From assembly GCF_030813695.1 (NCBI RefSeq), contig NZ_JAUSVA010000002.1, positions 1,426,001 to 1,490,000 of the forward strand: 64,000 nucleotides of DNA, written 5' to 3'. The notes beneath the pieces are model-generated. The model did no database searches. It was not told the origin of the DNA and worked only from the letters and a program-made list of their open reading frames with translations. Shown here one piece after another: positions 33,869 to 42,502 of the stretch (positions are counted from its first letter, which is position 1; the number at the start of each line of letters is the position of its first letter). Both the position numbers and the translations under genes were made by a program. This stretch comes from Kitasatospora herbaricolor (GTDB lineage: Bacteria > Actinomycetota > Actinomycetes > Streptomycetales > Streptomycetaceae).

Positions 33869-35095
33869 TCAGCCGCAGGCCAGCGCCGCGCGGATCTCGG
33901 AGGCCGGATCGCCTTCATGGTAGGGGCGCTCGGTGGTCTCGATGTTGTCCAGGAACTCCTGGTAGCGGACCGCGTACAACAGGTGCGCGAGGGGCTCGGC
34001 CAGGGTGAGGGCGCGGACCGGGTCCGAGCCGGGGGCGTGGGCGGCCCAGGCGCGCGCCCAGACGTCCGCCACCTGCGTCCAGCGCTCCTCGGAGACGAAG
34101 GCGCGCGGGCGCAGCCCGTCCAGGGCGGGGTGGCCGTAGCAGCTGTCGGCGAAGTCGAGGACGACGGTGTGCCGGCCGTCGGAGCGCCAGTTGCCGGGGT
34201 GGAAGTCGCCGTGCACGAGGGTGTCGGGCAGGCCGCAGGAGTCCAGTTCGGCGATCAGTGCGGGCAGCCGGTCGAGCAGGTGCCGGGCGGCGGTGAGCTC
34301 AGCCGGTGCGAGGTCGCGGGCGGCCTCGCCGTCCAGGACCCGGCGCAGCCGGGCCGGGAGGTGGCCGAGGGTGCGGTCGGGCAGGCCGGCCGCGGCGGCG
34401 GCGCCGCTGCGGGCGAGCGCGGCCTGGGCGGCGACCAGGCGCGGCACGACGTCCGCGACGGTCTCGGCCGAGGGGCCCCAGCAGTCCTCGCCGGGTACTT
34501 CGGCGAGCAGCAGGCGGCGGCGGTCCCGGTCGGCGGCGATCACCTCGGGGACGAGGCCGGGGTCGACGGCGTGCAGCAGTCGGACGACGCTCGCCTCGCA
34601 GGCGTTGAAGGCGGGGTTGGTGGTCTTCAGCCAGGCGGCGCCGTTCCCGGTGGGCAGCCGGAACAGCCCGGAGAGGTTCCAGGTGCGGATCTGTTCGGCC
34701 GGCCCGGCGGGCCGGCGGCCGGTGGCCCGCAGGGCCTGGTCGGCCCAGGCGAGGCCGGCCCGCAGTCCTTCGGCGGTGGCCCAGTCGGCCCGGCCGGCGG
34801 CGGGGCCGAGCAGCGCCACGTCGTCCTCGTCGGCGGCCCCGGGGAGGCCGCGGACCGGTCGCTCCAGGGCCTCCGCGTGGTAGGTGGTGTGCCCGCCCCG
34901 GCCGCCCTCGCCGCCGGTGACGCCGACCAGGCGCAGTACGGCGACGGGCGCGCCGAGGTGCTCCTCCAGCCGGGCGACGGTGCTGCCGACCATCGGCCAG
35001 CGGACGCCGTCGACCTCGAACGGTCCGAGCCGCCCGAGCTGTTCCCCTCGGTGGGTGAGGTGGACGGTGACCGTTCGACCGTTCGTCTGTTCCAT
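33869..35095 (-). CDS. APH-family phosphotransferase with N-terminal extension
   Basis: 408 residues. The C-terminal half is an aminoglycoside-phosphotransferase/choline-kinase fold with catalytic LVHGDFHPGNWR and metal-binding VVLDFADSCYGHP. The N-terminal ~130 residues (LTHRGEQLGRLGPFEVDG, RLEEHLGAPVAVLRLVG) are a separate domain I do not recognise. Start at ATG 35095; weak ribosome-binding site. Probably co-transcribed with the ATP-grasp gene. It could be a small-molecule kinase and need not confer drug resistance. Confidence 0.8.
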   Translation of the reverse strand: MEQTNGRTVTVHLTHRGEQLGRLGPFEVDGVRWPMVGSTVARLEEHLGAPVAVLRLVGVTGGEGGRGGHTTYHAEALERPVRGLPGAADEDDVALLGPAAGRADWATAEGLRAGLAWADQALRATGRRPAGPAEQIRTWNLSGLFRLPTGNGAAWLKTTNPAFNACEASVVRLLHAVDPGLVPEVIAADRDRRRLLLAEVPGEDCWGPSAETVADVVPRLVAAQAALARSGAAAAAGLPDRTLGHLPARLRRVLDGEAARDLAPAELTAARHLLDRLPALIAELDSCGLPDTLVHGDFHPGNWRSDGRHTVVLDFADSCYGHPALDGLRPRAFVSEERWTQVADVWARAWAAHAPGSDPVRALTLAEPLAHLLYAVRYQEFLDNIETTERPYHEGDPASEIRAALACG

Positions 35096-35218
35096 CCGGG
35101 CAGGCTGCCGCACGGCGTGACCGGGCGCCACCGATTAATCGCCGGCACCCGGCGTGCCCCCGCCCGGGCCCGTTCACCCGGGGCCGGAGCGCCGGGCGGG
35201 CCGGGGCCGGAGCGCCGG

Positions 35219-36088
35219 TCAGGCCGGGATGACGACCGCCGTGCCGGAGACCCGGACCCGGTCGTCGCTCTCGTGCAGCGCCACCCGCAGGACGCCGGGT
35301 CGGCCGAGGTCCTCACCCTGGTGGAGGGTCAGCTCAGCGGGGGCGGTGACGGCCCCGATCTCGCGAAGGTAGGCGCCGAAGGCGGCGGCGGCCGCGCCGG
35401 TGGCCGGGTCCTCCACCACGCCGCCGACCGGGAACGGGTCGCGGACGTGGAAGGTGCGGGCGTCCTCGCGCCAGACCAGTTGCAACGTGATCAGGTCGCG
35501 GGCGGTCATCCAGGTGGCGAGCCCGTCGAAGTCGTAGTCGAGGTCGGCGAGCCGGGCCCGGCTCGCGGCGGCCAGCACCAGGTGCCGGGCGCCGGCGTAG
35601 GCGATGCGCGGCGGCAGTTCCGGGTCGAGGTCGGCGGCGGCCCAGCCGAGCAGGGCCAGCGCCTGCTCCACCTCCGCCGCGGTGACCGGCTCGGTGTGCG
35701 GCCCGACGCTGGTCAGGGTGGCGCGCAGCAGGCCGGCCCCGTCCCGGTCGACCTCGACCGGGACCTCGCCCGCGCCGGTGTGGAAGGTGAAGCGCCCCGG
35801 CCCGGCCTGTTCGGCCACCGCGACGGCGGCCGCGACGGTGGCGTGGCCGCAGAACGGAACCTCCATCAGGGGGCTGAAGTACCGCACGGTGTGGTGGCCG
35901 GGGGCCGCGCCCGGGGTGAGGAAGGCCGTCTCGGAGTAGCCGAGGGCGGCGGCCATCCCCAGCATCGCCCCGGCGTCCAGCTCGGCGGCGTCCAGGACGA
36001 CCCCGGCGGGGTTGCCGCCGGCCGGGTCGGCGGCGAAGGCCGCGTAGCGCAGGATCTCGGGGGTACGGGGTGCGGAGTCGCTGGTCAT
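35219..36088 (-). CDS. PhzF-family isomerase/epimerase-like protein
   Basis: 289-residue PhzF fold protein. It has DPAGGNPAGVVLDA, catalytic-Glu region GYSETAFLTP, PFCGHATVAAAVAVAE and EDPATGAAAAAFGAYL. The family acts on small amino-acid-like substrates. Start ATG at 36088 with a weak ribosome-binding site. It is divergent from the MarR gene at 36255, which may control it. Confidence 0.87.
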   Translation of the reverse strand: MTSDSAPRTPEILRYAAFAADPAGGNPAGVVLDAAELDAGAMLGMAAALGYSETAFLTPGAAPGHHTVRYFSPLMEVPFCGHATVAAAVAVAEQAGPGRFTFHTGAGEVPVEVDRDGAGLLRATLTSVGPHTEPVTAAEVEQALALLGWAAADLDPELPPRIAYAGARHLVLAAASRARLADLDYDFDGLATWMTARDLITLQLVWREDARTFHVRDPFPVGGVVEDPATGAAAAAFGAYLREIGAVTAPAELTLHQGEDLGRPGVLRVALHESDDRVRVSGTAVVIPA

Positions 36089-36254
36089 GCCCGGTCGAAC
36101 GTGACGCGCCCGTGCGGTGTTCCCGGCCGGGGGCGCGTCGGCGCGGGCTGCCGCGCGCCCTGCCCGGGGTGCGCCGGGCGGGGCGGCGGATGCGCGATGC
36201 TGTGCTCTCGGTGGCGCGGTGACGCGGCGGTGGTTGCGGGGCGAGGAGGGTGTG

Positions 36255-36749
36255 GTGGCAGGCGGCAGGGAGATCTCGACGGCGGCGCAGGCCGCGGGCG
36301 ACGACAGGGTGCTGGCCTTCGGGCACCTGCTGGGGGCGGCCGGGCGGCTGGAGCACGTCCTGGGCCGGGCGGTGGAGGCGGAGTGCGGGGTCGGCCACTC
36401 GGTGTTCGAGGTGCTCCTGGTGCTCGGACGGGCCGGTGCGCCGGGGCTGCCGATGCGGGAGATCGGCCGGGAGCGGGTGCTGACCACGGGCGGGGTGACC
36501 CGGCTGGTGGACCGGATGGAGGCGGCCGGGCTGGTGCGTCGCGCCCAGCACCCGGAGGACCGGCGGGTGCAGTTGGTGCGGCTGACCGCGCTGGGCGAGG
36601 AGACCTGTGTCCGGGCGGCCCGGGTGCACGCCGAGAACGTCCAGCGGCTCTTCCTCGACCGGTTGCCGGCCGAGCGGCGGGAGCGGTTCGTGAGTGATCT
36701 GCGGATGCTCAGCCTGAGCGCCGGTGAGGCCCTGCCCCGGCTGCACTGA
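36255..36749 (+). CDS. MarR-family regulator
   Basis: 164-residue MarR protein. It has REIGRERVLTTGGVTRLVDR (recognition helix) and RAQHPEDRRVQLVRLTALG (wing), the classical MarR DxR motif. GAGGAGG precedes consecutive GTG codons at 36252 and 36255; 36255 gives the better spacing. Divergent from the PhzF gene. Confidence 0.85.
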   Translation: MAGGREISTAAQAAGDDRVLAFGHLLGAAGRLEHVLGRAVEAECGVGHSVFEVLLVLGRAGAPGLPMREIGRERVLTTGGVTRLVDRMEAAGLVRRAQHPEDRRVQLVRLTALGEETCVRAARVHAENVQRLFLDRLPAERRERFVSDLRMLSLSAGEALPRLH

Positions 36750-37051
36750 GCGCCGGGGGCCGCCGGGGAGCCGCCATGGACTGCCGTGGCCCGCGCCGAC
36801 CGTGACCGACCGCGCCGCGCCGGACGGGCTCCGGGGTCCGCTCCGCCGGGCTGCCCTGTTCGGCGCAGCCGTGGGTGCGGACGGACCCCGGACGGCGGAA
36901 GCTGGCCTCAGAGTGCTCGACGGCAGCAATGCCTGCCCAGTCAGTTACTGCAAGGTCAGGAGAAATGCCCCGGCGTGCGGGCGCGGCTTCCCGCCCCCGC
37001 CACTGCCGTCCGGGCCGGCTGAGGCACCCCGGCACCCGAGGAAGGACCCTC
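36750..37051. other. Intergenic, promoter region of MBL gene
   Basis: 302 bases with no supported gene. The last bases hold GAGGAAGGA, the ribosome-binding site for the MBL gene. Confidence 0.5.
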
Positions 37052-37855
37052 ATGAGCACCCTCGACTTCCAGGTCGTCGACAGCCCCGACAGCTCGCTCA
37101 ACAAGACCGCCGTCCTGGTGACCGGGCTGCACGAGGCGATGCTGGTCGACGCCGGCTTCACCCGCTCCGACGGCCGCCGCCTGGTCGAGGCCGTCCGCGC
37201 CAGCGGCAAGCGGCTGACGACCGTCTTCGTCAGCCACGGCGACCCGGACTTCTACTTCGGCGCCGAGGAGATCCAGGACGCCTTCCCCACCGCCCGGTTC
37301 CTCGCCCCGCACCTGGTGGTCGAACACATCACGGAGACCTACCCGGGCAAGCTCCAGGCCTGGGCGCACCTCGGCGACGAACTCCCCTCCCGGCTGGTGC
37401 TGCCGGAGATCCTCACCACCGACGAGATCGACTTCGCCGGCCACCGCTTCGAGCTGCGCGGCGCCGACTTCCACCTGCCGGACCGGCACTACCTCTGGCA
37501 GCACCAGCACCGCGCGATGCTCGGCGGCGTACTGCTCTTCCAGGGCCTGCACGTCTGGACGGCCGACACCCCGACCGCCGAGCAGCGCGCCGCCTGGATC
37601 GACATGCTCGACGGCATGGAGGCGCTCGGGCCGGAGTTCGTGGTGGCGGGCCACCGCACCGCCGGCGCGCCCACCGACACCAGCGCCATCCGGTACACCC
37701 GTGACTACCTGCGCACCTTCGAGACCGAGGTGGGAAAGTCGCCGGACGCCGCCGCCGCCCGGGCCGAGCTGGAGCGCCTCTACCCGGACGCGGGGATGCC
37801 GCTGGCCGTCGACCTCGGCACCAAGGTCGCCAAGGGCGAGACGACGTGGGGCTGA
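37052..37855 (+). CDS. MBL-fold hydrolase
   Basis: 267-residue metallo-beta-lactamase fold protein. The zinc-ligand block SHGDPDFYFG stands where HxHxDH is expected, and VVAGHRTAGAP supplies a later ligand. SHGDPD keeps only part of the canonical set, so metal binding may be reduced or altered. ATG at 37052 with GAGGAAGGA upstream. It overlaps the SnoaL-like gene by ten bases, indicating an operon. Substrate unknown. Confidence 0.8.
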   Translation: MSTLDFQVVDSPDSSLNKTAVLVTGLHEAMLVDAGFTRSDGRRLVEAVRASGKRLTTVFVSHGDPDFYFGAEEIQDAFPTARFLAPHLVVEHITETYPGKLQAWAHLGDELPSRLVLPEILTTDEIDFAGHRFELRGADFHLPDRHYLWQHQHRAMLGGVLLFQGLHVWTADTPTAEQRAAWIDMLDGMEALGPEFVVAGHRTAGAPTDTSAIRYTRDYLRTFETEVGKSPDAAAARAELERLYPDAGMPLAVDLGTKVAKGETTWG

Positions 37856-38292
37856 CCGTGACCGGTACACCGCCGCCCTCCGCCGCCCCCGCCGACGTGG
37901 TGCGCCGGCAGTACCTGGCCTCCGCCCGCGGCGACCTGGAAGCCCTGCGGGCCACCCTCGCCGACGACGTGGAGTGGACCGAGATGGCCGGGTTCCCGCT
38001 GGCCGGGACGTACCGGACCCCGGCCGGCGTGACCGCCGCGGTGATGGAGCGGCTGGCCGCCGACTGGGAGGACTGGACCGCCCACGACGACACGTACGTG
38101 GTGGACGGCGAGAACGTGGTCGTGCTGGCCCGCTACACCGCCCGCCACCGAACCACCGGCAAGGCACTGGCCGTCCGGGTGGCGCACCACTTCGTCGTCC
38201 GCGGCGGCCTGATCGTGCGCTTCGAGCAGTTCGTCGACACCGCGCTGGTCCGCGACGCGATGACCGGCTCCGCCCTCGCCCCGACCCGCTGA
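37846..38292 (+). CDS. SnoaL-like / NTF2-fold protein
   Basis: 148-residue SnoaL-type alpha+beta barrel protein. It has ADVVRRQYLASARGDLEALR, DVEWTEMAGFPLAGTYR and RTTGKALAVRVAHHFVVRGG, ending IVRFEQFVDTALV. The GTG at 37846 overlaps the MBL gene; a second GTG at 37858 is equally possible. These proteins act as small-ligand binders or isomerases. Function unknown. Confidence 0.8.
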   Translation: MGLTVTGTPPPSAAPADVVRRQYLASARGDLEALRATLADDVEWTEMAGFPLAGTYRTPAGVTAAVMERLAADWEDWTAHDDTYVVDGENVVVLARYTARHRTTGKALAVRVAHHFVVRGGLIVRFEQFVDTALVRDAMTGSALAPTR

Positions 38293-38459
38293 GCCGGCCG
38301 CGCCCCCGCACGCCCTCGCCCTCCTGGCCGCCCTCCCCCCGTCCGCCGTCACCCGAACAGGGGAGCCGCTCGCGCCGCGTGCCCTATGGTCTCGACTCGC
38401 CCCCGCCTCCCGGGCAGGCTGTCAGGGCACGGCGCCGGCCCATCGACGAGGAGCTGACC

Positions 38460-39692
38460 ATGAGCACAGGCACGGACCAGGCAATGGTGATCGTGGGCGC
38501 GAGCCTCGCCGGGGCGAAGGCCGCCGAGGCGCTGCGCGAGGCCGGGCACGACGGGCCGGTCGTGCTGATCGGCGAGGAGCACGAGCGCCCGTACGAGCGG
38601 CCGCCGCTGTCCAAGGGGTACCTGCTCGGCAGCACCGGGCGGGAGAAGATCTACGTCCACCCGCCCCAGTGGTACGCCGACCACGACGTCACCCTGCGGC
38701 TCGGCACCGCCGTCACCGCCGTCGACCGCGCCGCGCACACCGTGACCCTGGCCGACGACGGCCGGATCGGCTACCGCAAGCTGCTGCTCACCACCGGCTC
38801 CTCCCCGCGCCGGCTGCCCGTCCCCGGCGCCGACCTGCCCGGCGTGCACTACCTGCGCCGGGTCGAGGACAGTGAGCGGCTCAAGGAGGCGCTGCGCCCC
38901 GGGGCCCGGATCGTGGTCATCGGCGCCGGCTGGATCGGCCTGGAGACCGCCGCCGCGGCCATCGCCGCCGGCGCCGAGGTGACGGTGCTGGAGAGCGCCG
39001 AACTGCCGCTGCTGCGGGTGCTCGGCCGGGAGGTCGCCGAGGTCTTCGCCGGCCTGCACCGCGACCACGGCGTGGACCTGCGCTTCGGCGTCCAGGTCGA
39101 GGCCCTGACCGGCGGCACCGAGGCCGTGACGGGCGTACGTCTGGGCGACGGCACCACGGTGGCGGCCGACGCCGTGATCGTCGGGATCGGCATCACCCCC
39201 AACACCGCGCTGGCCGAGGCCGCCGGGCTGGAGATCGACAACGGCGTGCGGACGGACCAGTGGCTGCGCACCTCCGACCCGGACGTCCACGCCGCCGGGG
39301 ACGTCGCCAACGCCTTCCACCCGCTGCTCGGCAGGCACATCAGGGTCGAGCACTGGGCCAACGCCCTCAACCAGCCGCAGACCGCCGCCCGCGCGATGCT
39401 CGGCCGGGACACCGCCTACGACCGGGTGCCCTACTTCTTCTCCGACCAGTACGACCTGGGGATGGAGTACACCGGGTACGTCGAGCCCGACGGATACGAC
39501 CGGGTGGTGTTCCGGGGCGACGTGCCCGGCCGGGAGTTCATCGCCTTCTGGCTCTCCGGCGGCCGGGTGCTGGCCGGGATGAACGTCAACGTCTGGGACG
39601 TCACCGACCCGATCCGGGAGCTGGTCCGCTCCGGCCGCACCGTCGACCCGGCCGCCCTGGCCGACCCCGCCCGGCCGCTGACGGAACTCTGA
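38460..39692 (+). CDS. FAD-dependent ferredoxin reductase-like oxidoreductase
   Basis: 410 residues of the rhodocoxin/putidaredoxin-reductase family. The FAD motif is MVIVGASLAGAKAAEALR, then RPYERPPLSKGYLL. The NAD(P) motif is IVVIGAGWIGLETAAAAIAA, the second FAD contact VHAAGDVAN, and the C-terminal domain begins RVEHWANALNQ. GACGAGGAG precedes the ATG at 38460. It could supply electrons to the P450-ferredoxin pair about 10 kb away, but no direct linkage is visible. Confidence 0.88.
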   Translation: MSTGTDQAMVIVGASLAGAKAAEALREAGHDGPVVLIGEEHERPYERPPLSKGYLLGSTGREKIYVHPPQWYADHDVTLRLGTAVTAVDRAAHTVTLADDGRIGYRKLLLTTGSSPRRLPVPGADLPGVHYLRRVEDSERLKEALRPGARIVVIGAGWIGLETAAAAIAAGAEVTVLESAELPLLRVLGREVAEVFAGLHRDHGVDLRFGVQVEALTGGTEAVTGVRLGDGTTVAADAVIVGIGITPNTALAEAAGLEIDNGVRTDQWLRTSDPDVHAAGDVANAFHPLLGRHIRVEHWANALNQPQTAARAMLGRDTAYDRVPYFFSDQYDLGMEYTGYVEPDGYDRVVFRGDVPGREFIAFWLSGGRVLAGMNVNVWDVTDPIRELVRSGRTVDPAALADPARPLTEL

Positions 39693-40020
39693 GCGGGCGG
39701 CCGGGCCGAGGGGCCACCGGCACGGCGGACGCTGTCGGTACACCCGTGTTTCCGGCCGCCGATGCCAGGGGGTGGCGGCAGGACGGCACAGCGAGGGCCT
39801 CCGGCGGCACGGCCTGACGGCGCGACCACCCCTGACCTCCGACCACTACGAGGGGCGCTACCTACCAATCCCGTACGTGTGGAGCAAGATGTTGCCGACT
39901 TCGGGTGCTCCTGCCGTGGATTCGGCCTGCTCACGGACGTTCCCTGAAGGCGGAGGCGGAAAGCCGACTGCCGGTGTTCCCGGATCAGCCGCCTCGGAAC
40001 TTCATCGAGGAGGCCACGTC
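39693..40020. other. Intergenic, nothing recognised
   Basis: 328 bases after the reductase. The final bases carry GAGGAGG, the ribosome-binding site of the small protein at 40021. I see no other structure. Confidence 0.5.
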
Positions 40021-40428
40021 ATGGGTTTCGACACCACCCGAAACGACATCGCGGGTGCGGCGATATATCTGCGCTGCTACCCGCACGACAGCTGGCAGAT
40101 GGCGGCTCATCTTGATGCGCTGCGGCACATGGCAAGGCGGCTCGCGCTGCCCGAACCCACGGTTCACCTCGACAACGGCCGCCGCTCCCGCGGGCCGCTA
40201 CCGGCGTTGGAGCGACTGGTCCACCTGGTGAACGCCGGCTTCTACCGGTTTCTGCTGGTCACCGGACCGTTCGCCTTCTCCCTGAACGACACCGAGGCCC
40301 GCTCCATCGTCCGGCAGCTCACCGAAACCGGCTGCCGGGTTCTGGAGCTTCCGTCGCCCCGCGCAGCATTCTCCCGCACGGTCACGGTCGGGCGCGGTGA
40401 ACAGTGCGCTCCGACCGGAGGAGGCTGA
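40021..40428 (+). CDS. Small resolvase-fold protein lacking the catalytic serine (paralogue B)
   Basis: 135 residues; ATG preceded by GAGGAGG at good spacing. AAIYLRCYPHDSW, TVHLDNGRRSRGPLPALERL and YRFLLVTGPFAFSLNDTEAR align with paralogues at 11839 and 51841; the shared end is a GCRVLELP-type strand. In serine resolvases the first block would be YxRVS with nucleophilic Ser; here Tyr occupies that place. It is isolated between two apparently gene-free stretches. Function unknown. Confidence 0.7.
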   Translation: MGFDTTRNDIAGAAIYLRCYPHDSWQMAAHLDALRHMARRLALPEPTVHLDNGRRSRGPLPALERLVHLVNAGFYRFLLVTGPFAFSLNDTEARSIVRQLTETGCRVLELPSPRAAFSRTVTVGRGEQCAPTGGG

Positions 40429-41096
40429 CGCCGACAGCCGGCTCCGGCGGCTCCGTCGGGCCGCAACCCCGCGGGGCGGCGTCCCTGTTGAGCCGAGTCC
40501 GATCGAGGGCCGGGCGGGTCACCCCGGTGGGCGGTGAAGGTGGGGTAGGTGGCGGTGACGTGTCGGTGGTCGAGGAGTTCGAGCCGGCCCGGCGGGGCCC
40601 AGTGGCGGCCGTCGATCCTGCGGCGCCGGCCAGGGTCGGCCCGCCGCGAGGGTGGAGGACCCGCCGAACACGGCGGGCTGTGGTCATTGGTTCGGCCGGC
40701 GTGTTGATTCGGACCAGCGCCGCCGAGGGAGCGCCTCGCACCATTCCAGCGAGCGGACCGGCGAGCCCGCAGCTCACCCTGCTGGCGCAACTGAGCGAAT
40801 CAGGCGGGCAGCAGGCGCGAAGACTCGCACCTCGGAGCGGCCACCGGCAGGCTCCCTCGACCCGTTCGGCCATCCCTACGGGGATGGCCCTGCCGGTTGA
40901 TTCCGACAGCCTGTGAACTGAGCCTGTGAACTGACATGGGCCAGGTCGACCCCGGCCTCCGGGCAGGCCCCGGGAACGAGAGGAACCGCGTGCGGCAGGA
41001 GCAGCGCGGCACCACCGGCCGCCACCGGACCGGCAGGCCTCCACCGGGGCAGGCGCCGTCCCGGCGGGCTACCCGGAGGTCGCCGACCGCCACGCC
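40429..41096. other. Long gene-poor stretch
   Basis: About 670 bases with no supported gene. It contains a 9-bp hairpin (GGCCATCCC/GGGATGGCC, 40868-40889) and an exact tandem duplication of AGCCTGTGAACTG at 40908 and 40921. Confidence 0.5.
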
Positions 41097-41136
41097 CCGT
41101 GCGGGCGCCGGCCCGTGGCAGCCGGCGCCCGCACGG
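41097..41136 (-). terminator. Intrinsic terminator of DUF3472-like gene
   Basis: Perfect 16-bp stem CCGTGCGGGCGCCGGC / GCCGGCGCCCGCACGG with an 8-nt loop. Confidence 0.8.
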
Positions 41137-41201
41137 TGCTGACCCTCGGCGACCTCCGGACCTGCACCGGTTGCTTCAGCCACCGCCTCGGACGCCCGCG
41201 G

Positions 41202-42092
41202 CTACTCCGTGGTGGCCACGGCCGGCTCGCACGGGGCGGTGGGCTTGGTGGTGGGGGTCGGCGTGGGATTGGAGGGGGTGGAGGTAGGAGTGGGGTCCGG
41301 GGTCTCGTCCTCCGGCCCCTTGAAGCCGCCCATCATGACAGTCCCGGTCGAGTCGTGGACGCTCCGCAGTGCGCCGGGACAGGCCGAGGACTTCTGGGCA
41401 TAGTCACCCATGGACCCGGTCAGGGCGCCGTTGTTCGCCGTGGGATTGCCGAACTTCACCTTGTAGTACGGCCAGGTGGTCGCGTTGCACGGCGGCATCT
41501 TCGGCCCCGTGTAGCGCTCGACCCAGGAGACGTCCGAGGTCGAGATCTTCCGGGCCGCCGCACCGACGCTCCACTGGCCGACGACCGTGGACGCCCCGGT
41601 GTCGGTGTCGATCACCTTGCCGGTCAGCTGGGTGCCGGACTCCACCACCTGAAGCCGATAGGTGTGCCCGAGAGCGCCCTTGATGGTGGTCTTGCACGAG
41701 ACACCGTCCGAACTGCCGTCCGCGCCGCCGTGGCAGTTGGCGTGACCGGTGGCCGAGTCACCCCGGAACGAACTGAAGATGACCCGGAACTGACGGGCGC
41801 CCTGGGAGTCCTCGGGCTGCGGCTGCATACCGATGTATCCGCCCGCACCACCGCCCGTAAAGCCGAACTGGTTTCCGAAATAGAACATGTTCTGCGACCT
41901 GGCCGCGTCGATCCGCTGATAGAAACTCAGCTCGGTGACGCCGTCCTTGGCGCCCTGGACCGACCAGGACATGGCGGGCGTCGACGCGAGCGCCGCGCTC
42001 GGGCCCCAGAACATCATCGCCGATCCGCCGGCCAGACCGACCATGCCCAGTATTCCGACGATCTTCCGGCCCCGACGTGTGTGCTTGCCCAT
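41202..42092 (-). CDS. Secreted DUF3472-like protein
   Basis: 296 residues with a signal peptide (IVGILGMVGLAGGSAMMFWG then ALASTP). The central domain (AMSWSVQGAKDGVTELSFYQ, GGYIGMQPQPED, QFRVIFSSFRGD, CHGGADGSSDGVSCKTT) resembles DUF3472, an extracellular beta-rich domain of unknown role. The C-terminus is Pro/Thr-rich, ending without an anchor. Start ATG at 42092 with AGGAA upstream. It is divergent from the sigma-factor fusion at 42503 and shares its promoter region. Confidence 0.75.
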   Translation of the reverse strand: MGKHTRRGRKIVGILGMVGLAGGSAMMFWGPSAALASTPAMSWSVQGAKDGVTELSFYQRIDAARSQNMFYFGNQFGFTGGGAGGYIGMQPQPEDSQGARQFRVIFSSFRGDSATGHANCHGGADGSSDGVSCKTTIKGALGHTYRLQVVESGTQLTGKVIDTDTGASTVVGQWSVGAAARKISTSDVSWVERYTGPKMPPCNATTWPYYKVKFGNPTANNGALTGSMGDYAQKSSACPGALRSVHDSTGTVMMGGFKGPEDETPDPTPTSTPSNPTPTPTTKPTAPCEPAVATTE

Positions 42093-42502
42093 GAGTTGGC
42101 GTTCCTGTTCCTGCTGGGTGCGCGGCCCCGCCTGCGGCTGCAGGCCTTGCACGGTAGGGGTTCTGGACCTCATCGAAGTGAGGGGAGCACCAGGGCGGGT
42201 GCGGTCGTCACGGCTCACCGCCACCGGCGCGGCAGTGGCCCGAAGGCGCCCTCGGGCCACTGCGACTTCGGCCACACCGTAATTCGGGCCGCCTGAACCG
42301 GACAATGCCCTTAAGGCTCGGATAAGGGAGCGCTCATTTCCCGCTTCGTTTCGCCCGGCGCAACTCGGAAGCGATGCCTGCTAGTTTCGAGACCTCACCC
42401 CGAAGTCGCCCTCCGCAACACGGAGGGCATTTCCGGCATCGGACAAAATCACCCGACGGCCCCCGGCTCCTTCCCCAGCCGTCGCCGGCAAGGGAGCCTT
42501 GG
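42093..42502. promoter_or_regulatory. Divergent promoter region of sigma fusion A and DUF3472-like gene
   Basis: 410 bases with no gene. It has a perfect 12-bp inverted repeat GCAGTGGCCCGA / TCGGGCCACTGC (42232-42263), an 8-bp hairpin GCCCTCCG/CGGAGGGC (42408-42428), and a TAGTTT hexamer at 42382 that could be a -10. Confidence 0.5.

Noticed and set aside
35171..35218. Repeated GGGCCGGAGCGCCGG before the PhzF stop as a mobile-element end
   Set aside because: Only a two-unit GC-rich repeat without target duplications or a transposase.
42232..42263. 12-bp inverted repeat considered as a riboswitch or terminator
   Set aside because: A single simple stem without conserved loops or a T-tract; kept only as a note in the divergent promoter region.
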